A stretch of DNA of 64,000 nt, from assembly GCA_035622275.1 (NCBI GenBank), contig DASPVQ010000015.1:21693-85692 (forward strand). Reading direction: 5' to 3'. This stretch comes from Thermoplasmata archaeon. Its GTDB lineage: Archaea; Thermoplasmatota; Thermoplasmata; Lutacidiplasmatales; UBA184. The notes under the pieces are model-generated. The model was not told the DNA's origin and ran no database searches. It saw only the letters and a list, made by a program, of their open reading frames with translations. The position numbers and the translations under genes are program-made. Of the stretch, positions 33,047 through 40,209 are shown piece after piece (position 1 is the first letter of the stretch; each line of letters opens with the position of its first letter).

Positions 33047-34453
33047 ATGAGATTCCTTGTCGTGGGCGGCGGCGCGCGCGAGCACGCGATCGCCTCGGCG
33101 CTGGTTCGGGCCGAGGCCGAGGTCGCGGTCGCGAGCGCGAACGCGAACCCGGGCCTCGAGCGCCTCGCCCGCGCGAGCGCCCGGATCGACCCGACGGACC
33201 CGGAACGGGTCGTGACGTTCGCGCGGGCGCAGCGGACCGAGGTCGCGGTCATCGGTCCCGAGGCCCCGCTCGCGCGGGGAGTCGCCGACGCGCTTCGCTC
33301 GGCGGAGATCCCGACCGTCGGGCCGTCCCGGGACGGCGCGCAGATCGAGACCTCGAAGCTGTTCTGTCGCGAGCTGCTGCGACGCCACGACCTCGCGGTC
33401 TCGCCGCGCTGGATCGCTCCGGCGAGCGTCGAGGAGGTCGATCGGGCGGTGGCGGAGTTCGGGGCCCCGCTCGTCGTGAAACCGAGTGGCCTCACCGGCG
33501 GCAAGGGGGTCTGGGTCCAGGGCGCGGACTTCACGGAGCCGCGCGAGGGCGCGACGTACGCGAAGTCGATTCTGATCCAGGGAGGCCGGGTCCTGCTCGA
33601 GGAGAAGCTCGAGGGCGAGGAGTTCAGCCAGATGGCGTTCGTGACCGACGACGGCGTCTACCCGATGCCGGCGGTCCAGGATTACAAGCGCGCCCTGGAG
33701 GGCGATCGCGGCGGCAACACTGGCGGCATGGGCTCCTACTCGCAACGCGACCACACGCTGCCGTTCCTCCCGAGCGCCGATCGCGAGCGGGCGGTCGAGA
33801 TCGTGCGCCAGACCGCGCAGGCGCTCCGCGCCGACGGGATTCCCTACCGCGGGATCCTCTACGGGGGGTTCATGCTCACGGCCCAGGGGCCACGGCTGGT
33901 CGAGTTCAACGCCCGCTTCGGGGACCCGGAGGGGATCAACGTGCTGACCCTCTACGAGGAGGGCGACTTCGCCGAGCTCCTCGCGGGCGTCGCGGGGGGT
34001 CGGGTCGACCCGACGCTCGTGCGCTTCCGCCTGCGCTCGACCGTGGTGAAGTACGTGGTGCCGCCGGGCTACGGCGACCGCCCGCGGCCGGGGGGCCTCC
34101 TCGAGCTCGACGTTCCGGCGATCGAGGCCGATGGGGTCCACGTGATGTACGGCGAGGTCGACGCGGCCGGTCCGATGACCGTCCGCCTCTCCTCCTCCCG
34201 CGGCGTCGCGCTCGTCGGGGAGGCGAGCGCGATCCACGAGGCGTCGGCCCGCGTCGAGAACGCGCTGGCGCACCTGACCGGCGAGTTCTACGTGCGTCAC
34301 GACGTCGGGACCAAGGCCGATCTGCAGCGCCATGTCGAGCACATGCGGCAGCTCTTCGCGCCGGGCGCCAAGCCGAGTCCGCTACCGCTGAGCGTGGCGC
34401 CGCCGGACGCGCCCCCGTCGAGCGCGGGCGCGCCCGACCAGCGGCTCGACTGA
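33047..34453 (+). CDS. purD: Phosphoribosylamine--glycine ligase (GAR synthetase)
   Basis: 468 residues. It catalyses the second step of purine synthesis. The N domain begins MRFLVVGGGAREHAIASAL. The ATP-grasp region has VVKPSGLTGGKGVWV, LLEEKLEGEEFSQMAFV, DYKRALEGDRGGNTGGMGSYS and LVEFNARFGDPEGINVL. The C-terminal 35 residues are Pro-rich and beyond the usual family end. The start is fixed by the family N-terminus and the TATA distance. The DUF457 gene follows after 29 nt. Confidence 0.96.
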   Translation: MRFLVVGGGAREHAIASALVRAEAEVAVASANANPGLERLARASARIDPTDPERVVTFARAQRTEVAVIGPEAPLARGVADALRSAEIPTVGPSRDGAQIETSKLFCRELLRRHDLAVSPRWIAPASVEEVDRAVAEFGAPLVVKPSGLTGGKGVWVQGADFTEPREGATYAKSILIQGGRVLLEEKLEGEEFSQMAFVTDDGVYPMPAVQDYKRALEGDRGGNTGGMGSYSQRDHTLPFLPSADRERAVEIVRQTAQALRADGIPYRGILYGGFMLTAQGPRLVEFNARFGDPEGINVLTLYEEGDFAELLAGVAGGRVDPTLVRFRLRSTVVKYVVPPGYGDRPRPGGLLELDVPAIEADGVHVMYGEVDAAGPMTVRLSSSRGVALVGEASAIHEASARVENALAHLTGEFYVRHDVGTKADLQRHVEHMRQLFAPGAKPSPLPLSVAPPDAPPSSAGAPDQRLD

Positions 34454-34482
34454 CGGGCGAGGCGGAGCGGGGGACCGGGCGC

Positions 34483-35475
34483 ATGGACCTGTTCACCCAC
34501 GTCATCTTCGGCTACCTGCTCTCCTTCGTCCTGTGGGGGCCGGCGGCCCCCCAGTACATCGCCGCCGGCGCGCTCGCCGCCGGCCTACCGGACGCGGACA
34601 TCCTGTTGTTCCCGCTCACGCGCTGGTTCCCCCGCCTCCACCACCGCGGCATCGTCCACACGGTGCTCGGGGTCACCGTGATCGCGGCCGTGGGGAGCCT
34701 GCTCGTCCCGTACCTGCCGTACTTCACCCACGCCTCGACGCTCCTCTACTTCGTCGCCATGGAGGTCGGTGGCCTCTCCCATCTCGCGCTCGACGGCTTC
34801 ACGAACTACGCGGTCGCCCCCCTCGAGCCGTTCGCGCGCCGGACGCTGAAGCTGGACGCCGACCTCGCGGTCAACCTCGTGACGATCGCCCTGACCGCCG
34901 GCACCCTGGTCGTCCTGATCGCCGAGCACGGCACGGTCGCCTTCAACGTCTGGGTCTCCACCGCCTGGATCCTCGTCGGGATCTACGGCGGCTACCTGCT
35001 CCTGCGGGGCGTCGCCCGCTGGCGCGCCGGCGTCGCCGGGCGCCGGGAAGGCTACGCCGCCGTGCTGCCGAGCGCGAGCCCGTGGCGCTGGCTGCTCGTC
35101 GACGAGTCCGACGGTCCCGAGCGCTACCGGATCCGCTACAGGGAGCTCTCGCTCGGCGGCGGTCCGTCCGGCCCGGAGCACTCCCTGGAGGTACGCAAGC
35201 TGCCCACGGCCCCGGGCCCGGTCGACTCGCCTCTCGCCGCGCTCGAACGTACCTACCGGGCGGCGATGGCGAAGAACGAATGGCTGGCGGAGAACTACCA
35301 CGCGGGCGCGGCGCTCGAGCGCGGGAACGTCTACGAGGTGTTCTGGTTCCTGATCGGCGCCGGTGGACTGCGTCGAGCCTTCGGCGTGCGCGGCGAGATC
35401 GACCGCGCGACCGGGGCGATCTCGCTGCGCTCGGGCCTCTTGCGCCTTCCGCCGGAGGTCCGGGGAGTGCCCTGA
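34483..35475 (+). CDS. DUF457/YdjM-type membrane-bound putative metal-dependent hydrolase
   Basis: 330 residues. It starts MDLFTHVIFGYLLSF, the characteristic opening of the family, with LPDADILLF and HHRGIVHTVLG as the His/Asp-rich candidate metal site. Five hydrophobic segments cover about residues 8-30, 58-80, 85-105, 125-145 and 150-170. The C-terminal 150 residues are soluble and of unknown function. It probably shares a transcript with purD (29 nt gap). Biological role unknown. Confidence 0.85.
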   Translation: MDLFTHVIFGYLLSFVLWGPAAPQYIAAGALAAGLPDADILLFPLTRWFPRLHHRGIVHTVLGVTVIAAVGSLLVPYLPYFTHASTLLYFVAMEVGGLSHLALDGFTNYAVAPLEPFARRTLKLDADLAVNLVTIALTAGTLVVLIAEHGTVAFNVWVSTAWILVGIYGGYLLLRGVARWRAGVAGRREGYAAVLPSASPWRWLLVDESDGPERYRIRYRELSLGGGPSGPEHSLEVRKLPTAPGPVDSPLAALERTYRAAMAKNEWLAENYHAGAALERGNVYEVFWFLIGAGGLRRAFGVRGEIDRATGAISLRSGLLRLPPEVRGVP

Positions 35476-35496
35476 GCCCGCGGCCGCCCGCCCAGC

Positions 35497-35506
35497 GTTA
35501 AATACC
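35497..35506 (+). promoter_or_regulatory. TATA box of tfs-asnS
   Basis: GTTAAATACC, about 30 nt before the ATG at 35532. Confidence 0.6.
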
Positions 35507-35531
35507 GTGCGCCCGGTGATACCTCCTTCCC

Positions 35532-35843
35532 ATGTTCTGCCCCCAGTGCAAGCGGCTCATGCGGCCCGACCGGGTCGCCGGGGTCTGGAGATGCTCGGCC
35601 TGCGGTGCCGAGGTCCCGCTCGGCCGCGGGGTCGAGGTCGGCCGCTCGACCCCGAAGGGACGTGAGGTGGCGGTCGTCGACGAGGCGAAGGCGGCGACGC
35701 TGCCGACCGCGGACGAGCTCTGCATGAAGTGCGGGAACACGCGGGCGTTCTGGGTGCTGCGCCAGACGCGGGGCTCGGACGAGCCCGAGACCCGGATCTT
35801 CGAGTGCACGAAGTGCGGCTACAAGTGGCGGGAGTACCAGTGA
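35532..35843 (+). CDS. tfs: Transcription elongation factor TFS (TFIIS-like)
   Basis: 103 residues. An N-terminal zinc ribbon (MFCPQCKRLM ... WRCSACGAE) resembles Rpb9, and the C-terminal ribbon carries the cleavage-stimulating acidic loop: CMKCGNTRAFWVLRQTRGSDEPETRIFECTKCG has the DE pair in RGSDEPE. It rescues backtracked RNA polymerase. The GTG start of asnS overlaps its stop (GTGA), so the two are coupled. Confidence 0.94.
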   Translation: MFCPQCKRLMRPDRVAGVWRCSACGAEVPLGRGVEVGRSTPKGREVAVVDEAKAATLPTADELCMKCGNTRAFWVLRQTRGSDEPETRIFECTKCGYKWREYQ

Positions 35844-37144
35844 GCGCCCCGCCGTTCGCCTCCGTGAGTTCGGTCTTCGCTGCGGATGCGCTCGGCCGGG
35901 CCGTGCGCCTGCGCGGCTGGGTCAGCCGCTCGCGCTCCTCGGGCGGCATCCTCTTCGTCCACCTGCGGGACCGCAGCGGCACCGTCCAGGTCACCGGCCG
36001 GCGGGACGTGCTGGGCAGCGAGCCGTTCGAGGCGGCCGAGCACGTCCAGGTCGAGGGAGCGATCGAGGTCGACGGGACGGTGGCGGACGACCCCCGCGCT
36101 CCGGGCGGCCGCGAGGTGCGCGCCCGACAGATCCACGTCGTGGACGCCGGCGCACCGTTCCCGATCTTCCAGGAACAGACCGAGGAGTTCCGCCTGGACA
36201 AGCGCCACCTCGTGATCCGCTCGAGCCAGCACGTCGCGACGTTCCGCGTGAAGGCGGAGCTCCTGCGCGTGCTGCGCACGTTCCTCGAGGGCGAAGACGT
36301 GCTCGAGACGACGCCCCCGATCCTCACCGGGAACCCCGCGGAGGGCGGGGCCGAAGCGTTCACGATCGACTACTTCGGGCGTCCGGGCTTCCTGTCGCAG
36401 TCGGCCCAGCTCTACCTGGAGGCGATGATCGTCCCGCACGAGCGCGTCTACGCGCTCACGCCGTCGTTCCGCGCCGAGAAATCCCGCACGAGCCGCCACC
36501 TCACCGAGTACCAGCATCTCGAGGTCGAGCTCGCCTGGACGGACCTGGACGCCCTGCTCGAGTTCGTCGAGCGCATGATCGTCGCCGCGTGCCACGGGGT
36601 CGCCGAGCGCCGGGCCGACGAGCTGCGCGCGCTCGGGCGGCCCCCCGAGGAGCTCCTGGCCATGCACGCGCCGTTCCCGCGCACCAGCTATGCCGACGCG
36701 CTCGAGCGGCTGAAGGGCCTCGGCTTTCCCGTGGCGTGGGGCAGCGATCTCGGCACGGCGGAGGAGCGCGCCCTGACGCTCGAGTCGGCCGCCCCGCTGT
36801 TCGTCACGCGGTTCCCGCGCGAGCTCAAGGCGTTCTACATGCGCCGGTCGCCGGGGGATCCGCGGACGGTGGAGGCCGCGGACCTGCTCGCGCCCGAGGG
36901 TTACGGCGAGATCGTCGGCGCCTCGTGCCGCGAGACGGACCTACAGGGACTCCAGGAGCGCCTGCACGCCATCGGCGCGAACGTCGCCGACTACGAGTGG
37001 TACCTCGACCTGCGCCGGCACGGCAACGTCCCGCACGCGGGCTTCGGCCTCGGCATCGAGCGCCTGCTGCGCTGGATGCTGCGCCGCGAGCACATCCGAG
37101 AGACGACGCCGTTCCCGCGGACGCCGTCCCGCCACACGCCGTGA
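35840..37144 (+). CDS. asnS: Asparagine--tRNA ligase
   Basis: 434 residues, class IIb synthetase. The N-terminal OB domain is VRLRGWVSRSRSSGGILFVHLRDRSGTVQV. Motif 2 is PSFRAEKSRTSRHLTEYQHLEVE and motif 3 is HAGFGLGIERLLRWML. The ending TTPFPRTPSR is closer to AsnRS than to AspRS, as is YLDLRRHGNVPHAGFGLG. A relaxed AspRS is the alternative. The GTG at 35840 overlaps the tfs stop; this gives the correct N-terminus for the OB fold. Confidence 0.86.
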   Translation: MSAPPFASVSSVFAADALGRAVRLRGWVSRSRSSGGILFVHLRDRSGTVQVTGRRDVLGSEPFEAAEHVQVEGAIEVDGTVADDPRAPGGREVRARQIHVVDAGAPFPIFQEQTEEFRLDKRHLVIRSSQHVATFRVKAELLRVLRTFLEGEDVLETTPPILTGNPAEGGAEAFTIDYFGRPGFLSQSAQLYLEAMIVPHERVYALTPSFRAEKSRTSRHLTEYQHLEVELAWTDLDALLEFVERMIVAACHGVAERRADELRALGRPPEELLAMHAPFPRTSYADALERLKGLGFPVAWGSDLGTAEERALTLESAAPLFVTRFPRELKAFYMRRSPGDPRTVEAADLLAPEGYGEIVGASCRETDLQGLQERLHAIGANVADYEWYLDLRRHGNVPHAGFGLGIERLLRWMLRREHIRETTPFPRTPSRHTP

Positions 37145-37153
37145 GCGGTCTCC

Positions 37154-37168
37154 GGCGCTTTTAGCGCC
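37154..37168 (+). promoter_or_regulatory. TATA element inside a perfect inverted repeat
   Basis: GGCGCT-TTT-AGCGCC: 6-bp arms around TTT, centred about 26 nt before the GTG at 37187. It has the same layout as the element at 1968-1980. Confidence 0.5.
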
Positions 37169-37186
37169 CGAGGGGTTCGCGCGGGC

Positions 37187-38013
37187 GTGCGGTTCCCGCA
37201 TCATCCGGCGAAGCACGCGCGGCCCGCGCTGTTCACGCCGCAGCCGTTCCTGGCCTACCGGCGCCGGCTCGGCGCGCCGATCGCCCGCGCGCCTCCGCAG
37301 ATCGTGCTCGGGTTCGCGCCGAATCGCGTGCGGCGGGCCGCGGCGCGCCTCGGCGCCCGGCCGATCCCCGACGCGACGGACCTGTTCGTGAGCGGCCGCG
37401 GGCCGGCGGCGATCGGTCTCGCCGCGACGCGGGGGGTCGGAGGGCCGGCGCTCGCGATCGCGGTCGAGGAGCTCGCGGCGATCGGCGCCCGTCGGTTCCT
37501 CTCGGTCGGCTTCGCGGGTTCGCTGGCCGCCGAGCTCGAGGTCGGCACGACGGTCCTGTGCTCGCGGGCGCTGCGGGACGAGGGCACCTCGTTCCACTAC
37601 GCGCGGCCGAGCACGTGGGCGTGGCCGACGCGCGAGCTCTACCTCCGTCTCGCCGACCGGCTGCGCCGCCTCCGGGTCCCGTTCGCGGTCGGGAGCAGCT
37701 GGACCGTGGACGCGCCGTACCGCGAGACGATCGCCGAGGTGCGCAGCGTGCGCGCGCGCGGGGTGCGGACGGTCGAGATGGAGGCGAGCGCGCCGTTCAC
37801 GGTCGCCCGGGTGCGCGGGCGACAGTCCGCGGCCCTGTTCACCGTCAGCGACCTGCTCGACGAGCGCGGCTGGACGCCGAGGCCAACGACCCGCTCGATC
37901 GATTGTTCCCGCTCGCGGTCGCGGCGCTCCGGGCCCTCGGCCCCCCGCCGGCGACGCGGGCCCGGCGCGAGCGCGCACGCACCGCGCGCCCCCGAAGGGG
38001 CAAGGTTCAATAG
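37187..38013 (+). pseudogene. Purine/uridine nucleoside phosphorylase with a one-base frameshift near 37882
   Basis: PNP/UDP-phosphorylase family. The visible core includes VSGRGPAAIGLAATR, RRFLSVGFAGSLAAELEVGTTVLCS, RALRDEGTSFHY and TVEMEASAPFTVA with the ribose-binding Met-Glu pair. After DLLDERGWTP the original frame turns into Arg/Ser-rich sequence running to 38059, while the frame one base earlier continues as a normal C-terminal helix: NDPLDRLFPLAVAALRALG, ending at the TAG at 38013. One extra G in CCGAGG would restore the frame. It is either an assembly error or a recent mutation. The start is GTG. Confidence 0.75.
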
Positions 38014-38063
38014 CGCGGCTGCGCGTTCCCGCGCCACGCTCCTTCGTCGGAGTTCGTAGCATC

Positions 38064-38591
38064 GTGGGACAGCACGGTTCGGACCACGGAGGGGAGCGAG
38101 CGCCCGCGCCCGGCCAGAAACCGTCCGCGGTCGTCGAGCGGATCACGCACCAGGACGTCGCCGAGATCTGCGGCCTCTATAAGCGCGTGTGGGACGCGCC
38201 GCCGGTCGGGGGGCTCCCGAACGAACTGCTCAAGTCCTGGCAGCCGAGCCCGCTCGAGTTCACGAGCTGGATGGAGGGCGTGACCTACTTCGCGGCGCGA
38301 CGCGAGGGACGCCTGGTCGGGGTCATCGGCTGCGAGATCTCGCTGGGGAGCTGCCGCATCGTCAATCTCGCGGTCGATCCGGACGCGCGAAGGGCCGGCG
38401 TGGGGACGGCGCTCGTGGCCGCGGCCGTCGAGTGGGGCCGCCACGCGAACGCGAAGGAGGTCTGGGGCAGCGCGCTGGCGCGCTTCGTCGCGGTCGCGGC
38501 GCTCTTCAAGCACCTGGAATTCGCCGAGTGCGGCGTGCTCCACCAGCACGAGTGGGGCGAGGACGTCCGCCTCTTCGAGCGGACGCTCTAG
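38064..38591 (+). CDS. GNAT-family N-acetyltransferase
   Basis: 175 residues. The acetyl-CoA site is VDPDARRAGVGTALVAAAVEWG near residue 110, with a preceding strand RIVNLAV. Residues 1-22 are a Pro/Gly-rich tail. Closest in feel to RimI/ArsN2-like small acetyltransferases; the acceptor is unknown. The start is a GTG, chosen as the first in frame, without a convincing TATA element. The stop shares CTAG with the convergent zinc-ribbon gene. Confidence 0.85.
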   Translation: MGQHGSDHGGERAPAPGQKPSAVVERITHQDVAEICGLYKRVWDAPPVGGLPNELLKSWQPSPLEFTSWMEGVTYFAARREGRLVGVIGCEISLGSCRIVNLAVDPDARRAGVGTALVAAAVEWGRHANAKEVWGSALARFVAVAALFKHLEFAECGVLHQHEWGEDVRLFERTL

Positions 38592-39628
38592 CGCCGCGCG
38601 AGCGTCGAGCGGGGCGAGCGGCCGGGGGGCGCCCCGTGCGTCTGCTGCAGCGCCCGCAGCCGGCGGAGGCCCTCTTCGGGATGGCCGCGGAAGAACTCGC
38701 GCGCCCCGCGCGCGAGCTCGCTCGCCTCGAGCTCGGTCGCGATCCCGTGGGCCCGCTCCTCGAGGAGGAAGTCGCCGTAGTCCGCGATGTAGCGCGGGAG
38801 GCCGGCCTTGAGCCGGTTGACCGCCTGCAGGCGGAGCTGCCGGATCTGCTGCTTGAGCGGCGCGAGCTTGCCCGCGCGCAGCTCGCCCTCGAGATCGTCC
38901 GCCGAGAACGCCGGGTCCTGCGGGGGCTCGACCCCGAGGGCCTGCATGTCGCGCAGCAGCGCCACGACCCGCTCGAGCTCGTCCCGGGCCTGGTCGAGGT
39001 GACGCTCCTTGAGCGTCACGACCCGGTCGACCTGCTGGAACGTCGCGATCGCCTGGGCCACGTCGCCGGTCCGAGCGGCGTGCAGCGTCTCCTCGATCTG
39101 CTCGCGCTCGAGCCGGCTGTCGACGGCGTAGGCCTCGAGGCGGGCCAGCCGGGCCTTCGTGCGCTTCTCCCACTCCTCGAACGCCGTGACGATCCGCTTC
39201 TGCGCGATCCGCTCGATCCCGCGCACCGCCTCGGCCCACGGTTCCGGGTTCGCGGAGCTACGGGCGGCGTCCTCGGCCCACGCCGGCAGCCGCGGGATGG
39301 AAACGCCGAGCGGTCCGGCCCCTTCCGCCCACTGCGCGATACGGGTCAGGCGCCGGGCGAGCTCGCCGGCGAACGGGTTCGGGGCCGAGGGTACCGCGCG
39401 CCGCGGCAGCCCCCGGCCGCCGCGAAGGGTCGACGCCGGCACGACCGGTGGTGCCTCGGCCCCGGGCTCGGCCGGCGCCTCCTCGACGGGCGCCGGGGCG
39501 CCCGGCGGCGCGGGATCGAGTACGGTCGCGGGTACCGGATCGATCGGGGTGTGGCAGCTCGGGCAGACAAGGACGTCCGGCCCGATCGCCGCCCCGCAGT
39601 GCGGGCAGGCGGACGGAGGGTCCGTCAT
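38588..39628 (-). CDS. Zinc-ribbon / coiled-coil protein directly behind tRNA-Leu
   Basis: 346 residues. The N-terminus has a zinc ribbon (CPHCGAAIGPDVLVCPSCHTP, about 8-28). A Pro/Ala-rich linker covers about 30-85. Residues 95-290 are long helices with coiled-coil periodicity (KRTKARLARLEAYAVDSRLEREQIEETL, KERHLDQARDELERVVALLRDM). No catalytic residues are seen. Function unknown; a structural or scaffolding role is possible. Its ATG is only 16 nt after the 3' end of tRNA-Leu, with no TATA element between them. Confidence 0.78.
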   Translation of the reverse strand: MTDPPSACPHCGAAIGPDVLVCPSCHTPIDPVPATVLDPAPPGAPAPVEEAPAEPGAEAPPVVPASTLRGGRGLPRRAVPSAPNPFAGELARRLTRIAQWAEGAGPLGVSIPRLPAWAEDAARSSANPEPWAEAVRGIERIAQKRIVTAFEEWEKRTKARLARLEAYAVDSRLEREQIEETLHAARTGDVAQAIATFQQVDRVVTLKERHLDQARDELERVVALLRDMQALGVEPPQDPAFSADDLEGELRAGKLAPLKQQIRQLRLQAVNRLKAGLPRYIADYGDFLLEERAHGIATELEASELARGAREFFRGHPEEGLRRLRALQQTHGAPPGRSPRSTLARR

Positions 39629-39644
39629 CGGATACGGAGAGGTA

Positions 39645-39729
39645 TGCAGGGGGTGAGATTTGAACTCACGAACTCCTACGAGACCAGGACCTCAACCTGG
39701 CGCCTTTGACCAAGCTGGGCCACCCCTGC
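39645..39729 (-). tRNA. tRNA-Leu (GAG anticodon)
   Basis: An 85-nt class II tRNA: acceptor GCAGGGG/CCCCTGC, anticodon stem CCAGG/CCTGG with loop TTGAGGT, a long variable arm TCTCGTAGGAGTTC, T arm GTGAG-TTCAAAT-CTCAC, discriminator A, no CCA. Its TATA element lies 31 nt upstream. Confidence 0.95.
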
Positions 39730-39755
39730 ACGCCGGTCGCGGCTACGGTGCCCCT

Positions 39756-39765
39756 GCGATAAGTC
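39756..39765 (-). promoter_or_regulatory. TATA box of tRNA-Leu
   Basis: The minus strand reads GACTTATCGC, about 31 nt before the tRNA 5' end. Confidence 0.55.
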
Positions 39766-39810
39766 TTGCGAAGCGCCTCCTCCACGGGAGTCGAGAACGC
39801 ACGACGGCAC

Positions 39811-39820
39811 GCAAAAAGCC
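39811..39820 (+). promoter_or_regulatory. TATA-like element of albA
   Basis: GCAAAAAGCC, about 34 nt before the ATG at 39850, divergent from the tRNA-Leu promoter. Confidence 0.45.
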
Positions 39821-39849
39821 TTGTACGGAGGCGCGGTGGCCGCCCGCCT

Positions 39850-40209
39850 ATGGCCGACGCACGGCAGCGGCCGTTCGACGCGGTGGGCGCGACCGTGTTC
39901 ATCGGCCTCAAGCCGACCATGACCTACGTCTTCCAGGTCGTCACGCAGCTCAACAGCGGGGCCGGCGAGGTAGTCGTCCGGGCGCGCGGCAACGCGATCG
40001 CGAAGGCGGTGGACGTGGTCGAGGTGGTGCGCCGCCGCTTCCTCGAGGGTCAGGTCGCGGTCGGATCGATCTCGATCGGCACCGAGCGCCTGGTCAACCG
40101 CGAGGGGCGCGACGCGAACGTGAGCGCGATCGCGATCCCGCTCATCCGGACGGGCCCGGCACCCGCCGCGCCGGGGCCGGCTGCGGCGCCGGCGCCGGGC
40201 GGCCCGTAG
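39850..40209 (+). CDS. albA: Alba chromatin protein
   Basis: 119 residues. Residues 1-98 match Alba: VFIGLKPTMTYVFQVVTQLNSG, VVVRARGNAIAKAVDVVEVV, FLEGQVAVGSISIGTE. The usual Lys10/Lys15-type basic loop reads RPFDAVGATVFIGLKP. It binds DNA and RNA as a dimer. A Pro/Ala-rich tail of about 20 residues (RTGPAPAAPGPAAAPAPGGP) is unusual and lies antisense to the end of the DUF1614-RDD gene. Confidence 0.92.
   Translation: MADARQRPFDAVGATVFIGLKPTMTYVFQVVTQLNSGAGEVVVRARGNAIAKAVDVVEVVRRRFLEGQVAVGSISIGTERLVNREGRDANVSAIAIPLIRTGPAPAAPGPAAAPAPGGP

Noticed and set aside
35840..37144. Aspartyl-tRNA synthetase
   Set aside because: The C-terminal FPRTPSR and the RRHGNVPHAGFGLG motif are nearer AsnRS; a non-discriminating AspRS remains a minor possibility.
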